Source: Solimicrobium sp040544425 (GTDB lineage Bacteria; Pseudomonadota; Gammaproteobacteria; Burkholderiales; Burkholderiaceae_D). From it: DNA of 26,055 bases. The notes beneath the pieces were generated by a model that saw only the letters and a program-made list of their open reading frames with translations, made no database searches and was not told the DNA's origin. Both the position numbers and the translations under genes were made by a program. The stretch's first letter is position 1, and the number at the start of each line of letters is the position of its first letter. The stretch is taken from assembly GCA_040544425.1 (NCBI GenBank), contig JBEONO010000029.1, positions 1-26,055 on the forward strand, in the 5' to 3' direction. Shown piece by piece: positions 15,488 to 23,603 of this stretch.

Positions 15488-17143
15488 ATGATCCTAAAAT
15501 CTTTTTCCACTTGCTCAGCTTATCAGCAACTGCATTCTCATTGCCAGCAAATGCGATTGCATGGCGTCGACATTGCGCAACTTTTTGAGCAACAGTCTGA
15601 GCGCTTTAATCACTATTCCTTATCAGCGGCCGGCCTGTTTCTCGATTATTCAAAAAATCAAATTGCGCACAACACAATCGAGATGCTGTGTCAGTTGGCG
15701 CGGGAACGAGAAGTCGAGAGCCAGCGTGATGCAATGTTCGCCGGAGCAAAAATCAATTTCACCGAAAATCGGGCCGTACTGCACACCGCCCTGCGAGCAC
15801 CTCGCGGTGCTGCAAAGATAATCGATGGCGTTGATATCAATGTCGAGGTGCATGCCGTGCTGGATCGCATGCAGGCATTTGTCGAACAGGTACATAGCGG
15901 CGACTGGCGTGGTGCGAGTGGCGCGGTGATCACCGATGTGGTCAATATCGGTATCGGCGGCTCAGACCTGGGCCCGAAAATGGTGACCGAGGCGCTGCGC
16001 TGTTTTGCCCACCCTGGGATTCGCAGTCATTTCGTTTCCAATGTTGATGGCCATGCGCTGGATGCCGTGCTGGGGCAGGTAGAGCCAGCCACAACTTTAT
16101 TTATCATTTCATCAAAAACCTTTACCACGGCTGAGACCATGCTGAACGCCCACTCGGCACGCAACTGGTTCTTGGGTAAATTTAAAGAGGCAGATTTGCC
16201 GCGCCACTTTGTTGCCGTGTCCAGCAATCTTGACGCTGCGCAGGCATTCGGCATTGATCGTGCAAATTGTTTTGGTTTTTGGGACTGGGTCGGAGGACGT
16301 TATTCTCTGTGGTCGGCAATCGGTTTGCCGATTGCTCTCGGCCTCGGCTTCCACCATTTCCGGGCATTGCTGGACGGCGCGCACGCGATGGATCAGCATT
16401 TCCTGCATACGCCGATCGAGCAAAATATGCCGGTACTCATGGCGCTGATCGGCATCTGGAATCGTGACTTCCTGGGCTGTCAAAGCGTATCAATTGCCCC
16501 CTATCTGCAGGATCTCGCCGCGTTCCCAAGCTACCTGCAACAGCTCGATATGGAGAGCAATGGAAAATGCATCGACCATCAGGGCATCGCTGTTGATGTG
16601 CCAACCGGCCCGATAATCTGGGGTAATGTCGGAACCAATGCGCAACACGCTTATTTTCAGTTATTACATCAGGGCAGTGACATCACCCCGGTCGATTTCA
16701 TCGCCAGTCTGAAACCGCAACATCATTTGCCTGAACATCATCTGCTGTTGCTGGCAAATTGTTTTGCCCAATCCCAGGCATTAATGAAGGGAAAAACGGC
16801 AGCGCAAGTCAAAGCCGAAATGCAGGCCGAGGGAATCAATGATCAACAAATTGAGCACCTGATTGCCCACCGGACCTTTAACGGCAACCGACCAAGCAAT
16901 ACCATTTTGCTCGATGAGCTGAACCCGGGAACCTTGGGTGCCTTGATCGCCTTGTATGAACACAAAGTCGCCGTGCAGGGATTTTGCTGGGGTATTAACA
17001 GCTTTGATCAATGGGGCGTAGAGTTGGGTAAAGTAATGGCCAAGGCGATTGAAGCTGACCTGCGTGCTGAACAGACTTCCGACGCGCAGGACGGTTCAAC
17101 TGTCGGCCTGATAGCAATGGCCCGCGCGGCGAAACAGATCTGA
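15488..17143 (+). CDS. pgi: Glucose-6-phosphate isomerase
   Basis: This enzyme interconverts glucose 6-phosphate and fructose 6-phosphate in glycolysis and gluconeogenesis; it is a cytoplasmic dimer. The 551 residues match the long bacterial/eukaryotic PGI form. Recognisable stretches in order are NIGIGGSDLGPKMVTEAL (about 158-175), the sugar-phosphate loop SSKTFTTAET, GGRYSLWSAIGL, the PGI signature segment around LDMESNGK, then GPIIWGNVGTNAQHAYFQLLHQG with the catalytic Glu/His region, and FNGNRPSN. YEHKVAVQGFCWGINSFDQWGVELGK carries the active-site lysine. The start is ATG 15488 with no strong ribosome site. No sugar-pathway partner is adjacent. Confidence 0.98.
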   Translation: MILKSFSTCSAYQQLHSHCQQMRLHGVDIAQLFEQQSERFNHYSLSAAGLFLDYSKNQIAHNTIEMLCQLAREREVESQRDAMFAGAKINFTENRAVLHTALRAPRGAAKIIDGVDINVEVHAVLDRMQAFVEQVHSGDWRGASGAVITDVVNIGIGGSDLGPKMVTEALRCFAHPGIRSHFVSNVDGHALDAVLGQVEPATTLFIISSKTFTTAETMLNAHSARNWFLGKFKEADLPRHFVAVSSNLDAAQAFGIDRANCFGFWDWVGGRYSLWSAIGLPIALGLGFHHFRALLDGAHAMDQHFLHTPIEQNMPVLMALIGIWNRDFLGCQSVSIAPYLQDLAAFPSYLQQLDMESNGKCIDHQGIAVDVPTGPIIWGNVGTNAQHAYFQLLHQGSDITPVDFIASLKPQHHLPEHHLLLLANCFAQSQALMKGKTAAQVKAEMQAEGINDQQIEHLIAHRTFNGNRPSNTILLDELNPGTLGALIALYEHKVAVQGFCWGINSFDQWGVELGKVMAKAIEADLRAEQTSDAQDGSTVGLIAMARAAKQI

Positions 17144-17452
17144 TACCGTCCACTCAGGCACTGCGCAGAATCTCAGTGTGATCTGCGTGGTGAAGCTTCT
17201 CCATCCGTACAGCAAACCACTATCCTGGCAAGACGATTGCAGGCCGACCCGAGACGAGTCGGCGCTGCTGCATCATGGCGTATAGATCGCGGAACTAAGC
17301 TGCATCAAAAAGTTCAATAGTGGAAAACTTGGGTGGGCAGATCTGCCGGAATTTATTACTATCCTGCACGCGATGGCTGCGAAATTTATTGTTTTCACCA
17401 GAGTCGCCCCAGTTCAATTCCCCTACAAAGACCAAATTTCAGGAGCTTATCC
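17144..17452. other. Non-coding gap after pgi with two short hairpins
   Basis: These 309 bases hold no gene that I can support. CGCAGA (17164-17169) pairs with TCTGCG (17182-17187), and GCCGAC (17243-17248) with GTCGGC (17258-17263). Neither is followed by a U-tract, so neither is a standard terminator; pgi may end by Rho or by read-through. The last bases carry CAGGAG, the ribosome site of the next gene. Confidence 0.45.
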
Positions 17453-18112
17453 ATGAGTCCAACGAACAGCGCATCCACGCCACTATTGAATGGTGGCCAA
17501 CCTGCAAGTGAAGCAAGGCAAACCCGCCCGTCAGCGCCTTCTGCCCCCTCAGCGCCAAGATTAAGTTGTTTTGCACACATTAAGATTTGGTCGCTGCGCG
17601 CCGCATCGATAACAGCTTTTGTTCTTGGTGGCCTGTCAATCGGCGGGACACTGCCCTCATTGGGCAGCGGGGCATTGATCGGAGGTTTGTTGTTGGGACT
17701 CGGTTCGGTATTGGGTTTATGGGCTCGGGAAGTGCAGTTAAGAGAGGTAGCCGAGGCAACGCTTAGAATGATGACCGGGGGTAGCGGTGGCGGTGGTGGC
17801 GGTGGCCAGTCTTTCCATTTGACCCCCGAGTCGCCGGACCAATCCGACTTTGTGGATCTCCGCGGCACTGGGATCCCGCCAGGTAACAATTCAGGCGGTC
17901 AAGTGGTTTCGGCTCAATTCGTGGTAATTCACGTCGAGCAGCCTGAGCCTCAAGCAAGTCAGCAGGATCTGGACAGGGTTTTGGTTGAGAGTGACGTGGT
18001 CAATACAGCTCAAAGGGGATTGGCCAGGATTACGATCATGGAGGATAACGATGAAGCCCGTACTGGCACCTATGGTTCTACCAGCACCAGCTCCGACCAA
18101 CCCCGAACGTAG
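17453..18112 (+). CDS. Unrecognised glycine-rich two-helix membrane protein
   Basis: A 219-residue protein of no family that I recognise. The start is ATG 17453, with CAGGAG eight bases upstream; in-frame starts from 17333 lack such a site. Residues about 1-40 are Ser/Pro/Ala-rich and disordered-looking, with the repeat PSAPSAPSAP. Residues about 51-67 and 71-91 form two hydrophobic helices rich in glycine (ITAFVLGGLSIGGTLPSLG, ALIGGLLLGLGSVLGLWAR) joined by a tight turn, a membrane hairpin. A run of seven glycines (about 109-117) then links to a polar, Gln/Ser/Thr-rich tail of about 100 residues. The order disordered head, helical hairpin, flexible linker, polar tail recalls membrane-inserted secreted proteins, but no secretion signal or system is seen here. 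It has its own terminator and stands alone between pgi and the miaB region. Confidence 0.66.
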   Translation: MSPTNSASTPLLNGGQPASEARQTRPSAPSAPSAPRLSCFAHIKIWSLRAASITAFVLGGLSIGGTLPSLGSGALIGGLLLGLGSVLGLWAREVQLREVAEATLRMMTGGSGGGGGGGQSFHLTPESPDQSDFVDLRGTGIPPGNNSGGQVVSAQFVVIHVEQPEPQASQQDLDRVLVESDVVNTAQRGLARITIMEDNDEARTGTYGSTSTSSDQPRT

Positions 18113-18184
18113 GTTTTGCGAGCATTAGGAAACCACCTCTGGCCGGTAAACCCGGCATAGTTCAGCCAGCTGTTAGGCCGTTAC

Positions 18185-18220
18185 AAGCCCCGATTCGTAT
18201 GAATCGGGGCTTGGTATTTT
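18185..18220 (+). terminator. Intrinsic terminator after the glycine-rich membrane protein gene
   Basis: AAGCCCCGATTC (18185-18196) and GAATCGGGGCTT (18201-18212) form a perfect 12-base stem with a four-base GTAT loop, followed by GGTATTTT. The downstream T-run is short, but the stem is strong. It may also act in reverse because A residues are sparse but present on the other side. Confidence 0.8.
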
Positions 18221-18288
18221 GCGCGGCAGCCGAAATTGTTTATATTAACTTGCCATATTTTTATCGGTTCTGGCTCCGCCAGTGTAGA

Positions 18289-18318
18289 TTGCCATCAATC
18301 AGAGGGCCGCAATATGAT
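18289..18318 (+). promoter_or_regulatory. Sigma-70 promoter upstream of the small exported protein and miaB
   Basis: TTGCCA (18289-18294) and TATGAT (18313-18318) are separated by 18 bases. Transcription would begin near 18325, giving a 44-base leader to the ATG at 18369. As no terminator is seen before miaB, it may drive the whole miaB-lnt run. Confidence 0.55.
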
Positions 18319-18368
18319 AAACTGCCGCCCTTAACCTTTTGATTTTCTTCGTTAATTATTGGATATCT

Positions 18369-18758
18369 ATGCACGCAATCTCAGTAAAGTTTGCTCGTGT
18401 CGGTTTCGCTTTGTTGCTGTTGCTCAGCGCAATGGTCAGCAACCCAAGTTTTGCGGAGGACAGACCTTTGCCGAAAAACGGCATTTTGGGCACCTTCAAA
18501 CCATCGCTGCTGCCGAAATTCGTGATTGATGAGAATCTGGTCAGAGCCGGAGCCGGGGTGCAGATTCGCAATCAAAAAAATCTGATTGTGCAGACCTCCG
18601 CCCTGAGCGGGCCCGACGTCAAAATCCTGTACACGAAAAATAATCAAGGTCAGGTTGAACGTATCTGGATCCTGGACGACGAAGAGTTCCAACGCATCAG
18701 AAGTGGCGGAAACCCTGCGTTCCCAGGGGTAAAGACGCCGCCAGTCAAGTCCAACTAA
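18369..18758 (+). CDS. Small exported protein of unknown function
   Basis: A 129-residue protein with a textbook Sec signal peptide from ATG 18369 (MHAISVKFARVGFALLLLLSAMVSNPSFA, then ED). The in-frame ATG at 18339 would add ten residues and lacks a better ribosome site; GGAT lies near the later ATG. The mature part of about 100 residues is beta-rich and basic, with VRAGAGVQIRNQKNLIVQTSALSGPDVKILYT, then an acidic LDDEEFQRIRSG. There is no cysteine for lipidation and no enzyme motif. I do not recognise the family. It lies 32 bases before miaB on the same strand, and so may be co-transcribed. Confidence 0.75.
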   Translation: MHAISVKFARVGFALLLLLSAMVSNPSFAEDRPLPKNGILGTFKPSLLPKFVIDENLVRAGAGVQIRNQKNLIVQTSALSGPDVKILYTKNNQGQVERIWILDDEEFQRIRSGGNPAFPGVKTPPVKSN

Positions 18759-18790
18759 ATTTAATATCGCCAAGCAAACGTCAGTCCTTT

Positions 18791-20128
18791 ATGCAAAAAA
18801 AAGTATTTATCAAAACCTTTGGCTGTCAGATGAATGAGTATGACTCGGACAAAATGGCCGATGTCCTCAATCATTCGGATGGCATGATCAAGACCGACAA
18901 CCTTGAAGAAGCGGATGTCGTTTTGCTCAACACCTGTTCGGTGCGCGAAAAAGCGCAGGAAAAAGTATTCTCCGATTTGGGTCGTTTGCGCGAACTGAAA
19001 TTGAAACGCCCGGAATTGATTATTGGCGTCGGCGGTTGTGTCGCCTCCCAGGAAGGTGCTGCAATTGTGAAACGCGCGCCGTATGTGGATGTGGTGTTCG
19101 GCCCGCAAACCCTGCATCGTTTGCCGCAGCTGCTGCATGATCAACGCACTACCGGCAAATCCCAGATCGATATCAGCTTCCCGGAAATTGAAAAATTCGA
19201 TCATTTGCCGCCCGCCAAAGTGGAAGGCCCGACCGCGTTTGTCTCGATCATGGAAGGCTGCAGCAAGTATTGCAGTTATTGCGTGGTGCCCTACACCCGC
19301 GGCGAAGAAGTCTCGCGCCGCTTTGAAGATGTGCTGGCGGAAGTGGCCGGATTGGCTGCGCAGGGCGTCAAGGAAATCAGCTATTTGGGGCAGAACGTGA
19401 ACGCGTTTCGCGGTGCGATGGCAGATGGCGAGATCGCCGATTTTGCTTTGCTGATTGAATATACCGCGGAAATTCCCGGCATCGAGCGGATTCGTTTTGT
19501 GACCAGTCATCCCAAAGAATTTACCCAACGCCTGATCGATACCTACGCCAAAGTGCCCAAGCTGGTTGATCATTTATATCTGCCGGCGCAGCATGGTTCC
19601 GACCGGATTCTGTCAGCCATGAAGCGCGGCTACACGGTACTCGAATACAAATCCGTGCTGCGTCGATTACGGGCGGTGCGTCCGAATATGTCAATCTCTT
19701 CTGATTTTATTGTTGGCTTCCCGGGCGAAACCGAGGCTGATTTTGAAGCGATGATGAAGCTGATCGATGAGATCGGTTTCGATAACAGTTTCAGTTTTAT
19801 CTTCAGCCCACGTCCGGGAACACCGGCCGCCAATCTGGCAGACGAGACGCCGCACGAAGTGAAACTGGCGCGTCTGCAGCGCCTGCAGGCTGTGATCAAC
19901 AATAACGTGAAGCGCTACAGCAACGCGATGATCGGCACCACGCAAACCGTGCTGGTTGAAGCGCCGACGGTCAAAGACGTGCACGAGCTGCAGGGACGGA
20001 CCGAAAATAATCGCGTGGTCAATTTTCCGGGAGAGATTGATCTGATCGGACAACTGGTCGACGTCAAGATCACCCATAGCTACAGCTTCTCCCTGCGTGG
20101 CGAACTTATTCCAGTGACTGTGTCCTAG
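18791..20128 (+). CDS. miaB: tRNA-2-methylthio-N6-dimethylallyladenosine synthase
   Basis: This radical-SAM enzyme adds the methylthio group to i6A37 of tRNAs that read UNN codons. The 445 residues show the three expected parts. The N-terminal MTTase domain has Cys12, Cys49 and Cys83 for the auxiliary 4Fe-4S cluster. The radical-SAM core has CSKYCSYC (Cys157, 161, 164). The C-terminal TRAM domain runs from about 375, ending SYSFSLRGELIPV. Family marks such as KTFGCQMNEYDSDKM, NTCSVREKA and SDFIVGFPGET are intact. The start is ATG 18791. The stop overlaps the GTG start of ybeZ by one base (TAGTG), so the two are translationally coupled. Confidence 0.98.
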   Translation: MQKKVFIKTFGCQMNEYDSDKMADVLNHSDGMIKTDNLEEADVVLLNTCSVREKAQEKVFSDLGRLRELKLKRPELIIGVGGCVASQEGAAIVKRAPYVDVVFGPQTLHRLPQLLHDQRTTGKSQIDISFPEIEKFDHLPPAKVEGPTAFVSIMEGCSKYCSYCVVPYTRGEEVSRRFEDVLAEVAGLAAQGVKEISYLGQNVNAFRGAMADGEIADFALLIEYTAEIPGIERIRFVTSHPKEFTQRLIDTYAKVPKLVDHLYLPAQHGSDRILSAMKRGYTVLEYKSVLRRLRAVRPNMSISSDFIVGFPGETEADFEAMMKLIDEIGFDNSFSFIFSPRPGTPAANLADETPHEVKLARLQRLQAVINNNVKRYSNAMIGTTQTVLVEAPTVKDVHELQGRTENNRVVNFPGEIDLIGQLVDVKITHSYSFSLRGELIPVTVS

Positions 20129-21186
20129 TGAAAAATAAAACTAACGTACTGACCTTCGCTCCCGAGCAACCTCTGGATAATTCCAGGCTGGCCGCATTGT
20201 GCGGTCCCATGGATGTCAATTTACGGCAAATTTCCGCAGCGTTGGATGTGTCATTGTTTCGACGCGGTGAAAAATTTATCGTCAGTGGCGAGAACGCTGC
20301 CCAGGCTCTGGCGATACTGGAAAAATTTTACAGCTCCGATCAAAAAAATATTTCAGTCGATGAAGTGCAGTTGGCCCTGGTGGAGCAGCGCAGTCATGGC
20401 AGCCCGACGAATTTGCCGGCAATTTTGAGTGATGAACTGCCGTCGGATATTGTCAGTCCTGTTTTGAAAACTCGTCGTACGGATTTGCGCGGTCGCACTC
20501 CCCATCAGATCAGCTATCTCAATTCGATCATGCAGCATGATGTGACGTTTGGCGTGGGCCCGGCCGGTACCGGCAAGACCTATCTGGCCGTGGCCTGCGC
20601 AGTGGATGCGCTGGAGCGCGATGCGGTGAAGCGGATTGTTTTGACCCGGCCAGCGGTTGAAGCGGGCGAGCGGCTCGGATTCCTGCCGGGCGATCTCGCT
20701 CAAAAAGTCGACCCCTACCTGCGTCCCTTGTACGATGCACTGTATGACTTGCTGGGATTTGACCGTACCCAAAAACTGTTCGAGAAGCAGTCGATTGAAA
20801 TCGCGCCGTTGGCATATATGCGTGGACGAACCTTAAATCATGCGTTCGTCATTTTGGATGAAGCGCAAAACACCACACCAGAGCAGATGAAAATGTTCCT
20901 GACCCGCATCGGCTTTGGCAGCAAGGCGGTTGTGACTGGCGACGTGACTCAGATCGATCTGGCGCGTGGCCAGAAAAGCGGATTGGTTGATGCCATGAGT
21001 GTCCTGGGCGATGTGCGCGGCATTGCATTCACCAAATTTTCCAGCGTCGACGTAGTGCGCCATCCTTTAGTGGCGCGGATAGTCGATGCCTATGAAAATG
21101 CCGCAGAATCGACCGCCGAATTTTCCACCAAGTTTAATCAGGCCGTCCCCAAGGCGAATAAAAATGCCCGAAAAAGCAGCGGATAA
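20128..21186 (+). CDS. ybeZ: PhoH-like ATPase
   Basis: A 352-residue PhoH-family P-loop ATPase, a partner of YbeY in ribosome and RNA quality control. Walker A is GPAGTGKT at 144-151 and Walker B is FVILDEAQN near 236-244. Between them are TRPAVEAGERLGFLPGD and the family stretch KVDPYLRPLYDAL. After Walker B, TRIGFGSKAVVTGDVTQIDLARGQKSGL is the typical sensor region. The N-terminal 110 residues hold the small domain with RGEKFIVSG. The start is GTG 20128, overlapping the miaB stop by one base. The end overlaps ybeY by 23 bases. The molecular activity of YbeZ is not fully settled in the family. Confidence 0.96.
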   Translation: MKNKTNVLTFAPEQPLDNSRLAALCGPMDVNLRQISAALDVSLFRRGEKFIVSGENAAQALAILEKFYSSDQKNISVDEVQLALVEQRSHGSPTNLPAILSDELPSDIVSPVLKTRRTDLRGRTPHQISYLNSIMQHDVTFGVGPAGTGKTYLAVACAVDALERDAVKRIVLTRPAVEAGERLGFLPGDLAQKVDPYLRPLYDALYDLLGFDRTQKLFEKQSIEIAPLAYMRGRTLNHAFVILDEAQNTTPEQMKMFLTRIGFGSKAVVTGDVTQIDLARGQKSGLVDAMSVLGDVRGIAFTKFSSVDVVRHPLVARIVDAYENAAESTAEFSTKFNQAVPKANKNARKSSG

Positions 21187-21628
21187 AATCAGGCTCAAAC
21201 TGACGGTGCAGTTCCCCGACAAACGGCTGCAAAGACAATTGCCGAAAGAGTTGATCAAAAAAGCCGTCAAGGCGGCATTGTTCGCGCCTGCCGAATTGAC
21301 GATCCGCTTTGTTGATGCCGTCGAAGCTAAAACCCTGAACCGTGATTTTCGCGGCAAGGATTACGCCACCAATGTGCTGACCTTCGCCTATACGGAAGAT
21401 ATCGATGCCGAGCTAACTCTGGCGGACATTATTTTGTGTAGTGATGTCCTGCTGCAGGAAGCAATCGATCAAAAAAAATCCGTTGTCGACCACGCTGTGC
21501 ATTTAATCGTGCATGGTGTTTTGCATGCGCAAGGCTATGATCACGAAGATGAAACAGAGGCGGAAGAAATGGAAGCGCTGGAAGCGGACATTCTGGCCGA
21601 ACTGGGCATCGCCAATCCTTACCTGTAA
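21164..21628 (+). CDS. ybeY: Endoribonuclease YbeY
   Basis: A zinc-dependent endoribonuclease for 16S rRNA 3'-end processing and 70S ribosome quality control. From ATG 21164 it has 154 residues, the standard length, with an AAGGCG ribosome site. An in-frame ATG at 21086 would add a 26-residue proline-rich leader lying inside ybeZ and is rejected. The metal signature HLIVHGVLHAQGYDHE (H-x3-H-x5-H) is intact near the C-terminus. LNRDFRGKDYATNVLTFAY is the conserved central segment. The overlap with ybeZ fits coupled translation of physical partners. Confidence 0.97.
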   Translation: MPEKAADKIRLKLTVQFPDKRLQRQLPKELIKKAVKAALFAPAELTIRFVDAVEAKTLNRDFRGKDYATNVLTFAYTEDIDAELTLADIILCSDVLLQEAIDQKKSVVDHAVHLIVHGVLHAQGYDHEDETEAEEMEALEADILAELGIANPYL

Positions 21629-21645
21629 AAAACACAATTGCGTGC

Positions 21646-21674
21646 GAAATGTGTGTCTCAAACGCACACATTTC
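21646..21674 (+). repeat. Hairpin between ybeY and the phosphoesterase gene
   Basis: GAAATGTGTG (21646-21655) and CACACATTTC (21665-21674) form a perfect ten-base stem with a nine-base loop. No U-tract follows. Six bases later lies TTGACA (21681-21686), a consensus -35, but without a good -10 at 16-18 bases. The element could cap the upstream mRNA or mark a separate promoter for the downstream genes. Confidence 0.6.
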
Positions 21675-21748
21675 ATGAAGTTGACATACAACATCACTAC
21701 TCTTCGTCAAACATCCGCCTGATTAACGGATAAGGACAGGAGAAACGT

Positions 21749-22603
21749 GTGAGTAATAAAGCCAGCCACAACGATGATGAAACGTTTGATTTCAAATTGC
21801 GCACCATCTTTATTTCTGACATTCATTTAGGTACCAGTGGATGCCAGGCCGAAGTGTTGCTGGATTTCTTGAAGCACTGCCATGCCGATACCTATTATCT
21901 GGTGGGCGATATCGTTGACGGCTGGCGCCTGAAAAAGTCCTGGTACTGGCCACAGGAACACAACGACGTCGTGCAAAAATTGCTGCGCAAGGCGCGTAAG
22001 GGTAGCCGGATTATTTATGTGCCGGGCAATCACGATGAATTTCTGCGCAATTACTATGATCTGTCTTTTGGCGACGTCGAAGTAAAAAACAACCCGATTC
22101 ACGAAACTGCGGATGGTAAGCGACTGCTGGTGATTCACGGTGATCAGTACGACAACGTCATGCTGTATTCGCGCTGGCTGGCGTTCCTGGGTGACAGTAC
22201 CTATGAATTGCTGCTCAAACTCAACCGCCCAATCAACAAAGTGCGGCGCTTCTTTGGCCTGTCGCACTGGTCATTGTCACAATATTTGAAGCTCAAAGTC
22301 AAAAACGCGGTGAATTTCATTTCATGCTTTGAAGCAGTTGTTGCCGCCGACGCCAAACACAAAAATGTTGATGGCGTCGTTTGTGGTCATATTCACCACG
22401 CAGAAATCCGCGATATTGATGGACTGACCTATTGCAATGACGGCGATTGGGTTGAGAGTTGCACAGCCCTGGTCGAGCATATGGATGGCAGGCTGGAGAT
22501 TATGCACTGGCTGGATCACTACAATCAGCGTCTGGCGCAAGAGAAACTGGATAAACAGGCGGATGGCCGCGTGGAAGTTGCCATCTCGAAAGCGGCGGCG
22601 TGA
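21749..22603 (+). CDS. LpxH-like metallophosphoesterase
   Basis: A 284-residue calcineurin-like phosphoesterase of the family that includes LpxH (UDP-2,3-diacylglucosamine diphosphatase). The metal-binding motifs appear in order: SDIHLG (23-28), GDIVDGW, GNHDEF, HGDQYD and GHIHHAEI. A helical insertion (about 135-195, SRWLAFLGDSTYELLLKLNRPINKV) replaces the lipid-binding cap of true LpxH and differs in sequence. The start is GTG 21749 with AGGAG six bases upstream. It is longer than true LpxH (about 240 residues) and is found between ybeY and corC. It probably hydrolyses a phosphoester or diphosphate in an envelope or lipid pathway, but I would not call it lpxH. It continues the same strand and probably the same operon. 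Confidence 0.9.
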   Translation: MSNKASHNDDETFDFKLRTIFISDIHLGTSGCQAEVLLDFLKHCHADTYYLVGDIVDGWRLKKSWYWPQEHNDVVQKLLRKARKGSRIIYVPGNHDEFLRNYYDLSFGDVEVKNNPIHETADGKRLLVIHGDQYDNVMLYSRWLAFLGDSTYELLLKLNRPINKVRRFFGLSHWSLSQYLKLKVKNAVNFISCFEAVVAADAKHKNVDGVVCGHIHHAEIRDIDGLTYCNDGDWVESCTALVEHMDGRLEIMHWLDHYNQRLAQEKLDKQADGRVEVAISKAAA

Positions 22604-22671
22604 ATTTGCTTTTTGGATTTCGATGTTTTTCATGTATCCTATAGCATTCAAATTACGGCTCCCAGCCTCCT

Positions 22672-23586
22672 ATGCCAGAACATCCTAGTACGGTCAGAAA
22701 TTCCGAATTCAAATCGATCACTTCTGACACCAAACCCCACCGTTCTTTATTTGAACGCCTGACTGCTCTCATTTCCCCTGAACCAGAAAATCGCGCCGAG
22801 TTACTCGAAGTGCTGCAGGATGCGCACGAACGCAATTTGATTGATGCCGATGCGCTGTCGATGATCGAAGGTGTGTTTCAGGTTTCTGACCTGTGCGCCC
22901 GCGACATCATGGTGCCGCGTTCGCAAATGGATGTGATTGATATCACCAAGCCAATCGCCGAGTGGATGCCTTACGTGATCAGCACGGCGCATTCCCGATT
23001 TCCGGCGGTGGAAGGCAATCGCGATAAAGTAGTCGGCGTATTGCTGGCCAAAGATTTGTTGCGCTATTACTTTGACGAAGAATTCGATGTGCGCGACATG
23101 CTGCGCCCGGCGGTATTTATTCCGGAATCAAAACGTCTGAATGTATTGCTGCGCGATTTTCGCGCCAATCGCAATCACATCGCCATGGTCGTGGATGAAT
23201 ATGGCGGCGTCGACGGACTGATCACCATCGAAGACGTGCTGGAACAGATCGTCGGTGATATTGAAGATGAATACGATTTTGATGAAGAAGAAGACAATAT
23301 CCTGTCGATCGGTACCGGTACTCACGGTCCGCGCTGGCGCGTGAAAGGGCTGACCGAAATCAGTCAGTTCAATGAAGTGATCGGCAGCCATTTTTCCGAC
23401 GAAGATGTCGATACCATCGGCGGCCTGGTCGCCAATCATTTGGGGCGTGTGCCGCACAAGGGCGATAAATTTTCGATTGGACGCACCAGCTTTGAAGTGT
23501 TGCGCGCCGATCCCCGTCAGGTCGATGTCTTGTTGGTAGAACGCCTGGCGACCGCGGTCTTGCCCGATGAAGACGAAGCCGGTTAA
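22672..23586 (+). CDS. corC: CorC-family CBS-domain protein
   Basis: A 304-residue cytoplasmic protein of the CorC/HlyC group, linked to magnesium/cobalt efflux and, by its position, to Lnt. The N-terminal 60 residues are acidic and variable. Two CBS domains (about 75-200) follow DLCARDIMVPRSQMDVID, and contain SRFPAVEGNRDKVVGVLLAKDLL and the second repeat ending YGGVDGLITIEDVLEQIVGDIEDEYD. The CorC_HlyC domain (about 215-300) includes WRVKGLTEISQFNEVIGSHF and DTIGGLVANHLGRVPHKGD. No membrane helices are present, which is normal for CorC and unlike the larger paralogues. The start is ATG 22672 without a clear ribosome site. The stop lies 17 bases before the start of lnt. Confidence 0.96.
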   Translation: MPEHPSTVRNSEFKSITSDTKPHRSLFERLTALISPEPENRAELLEVLQDAHERNLIDADALSMIEGVFQVSDLCARDIMVPRSQMDVIDITKPIAEWMPYVISTAHSRFPAVEGNRDKVVGVLLAKDLLRYYFDEEFDVRDMLRPAVFIPESKRLNVLLRDFRANRNHIAMVVDEYGGVDGLITIEDVLEQIVGDIEDEYDFDEEEDNILSIGTGTHGPRWRVKGLTEISQFNEVIGSHFSDEDVDTIGGLVANHLGRVPHKGDKFSIGRTSFEVLRADPRQVDVLLVERLATAVLPDEDEAG

Positions 23587-23603
23587 TCCGACAAGACAGC
23601 GCA

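Noticed and set aside
18761..19573. 270-codon frame antisense to miaB
   Set aside because: It is a shadow of the miaB codons, with histidine- and phenylalanine-rich text and no family resemblance.
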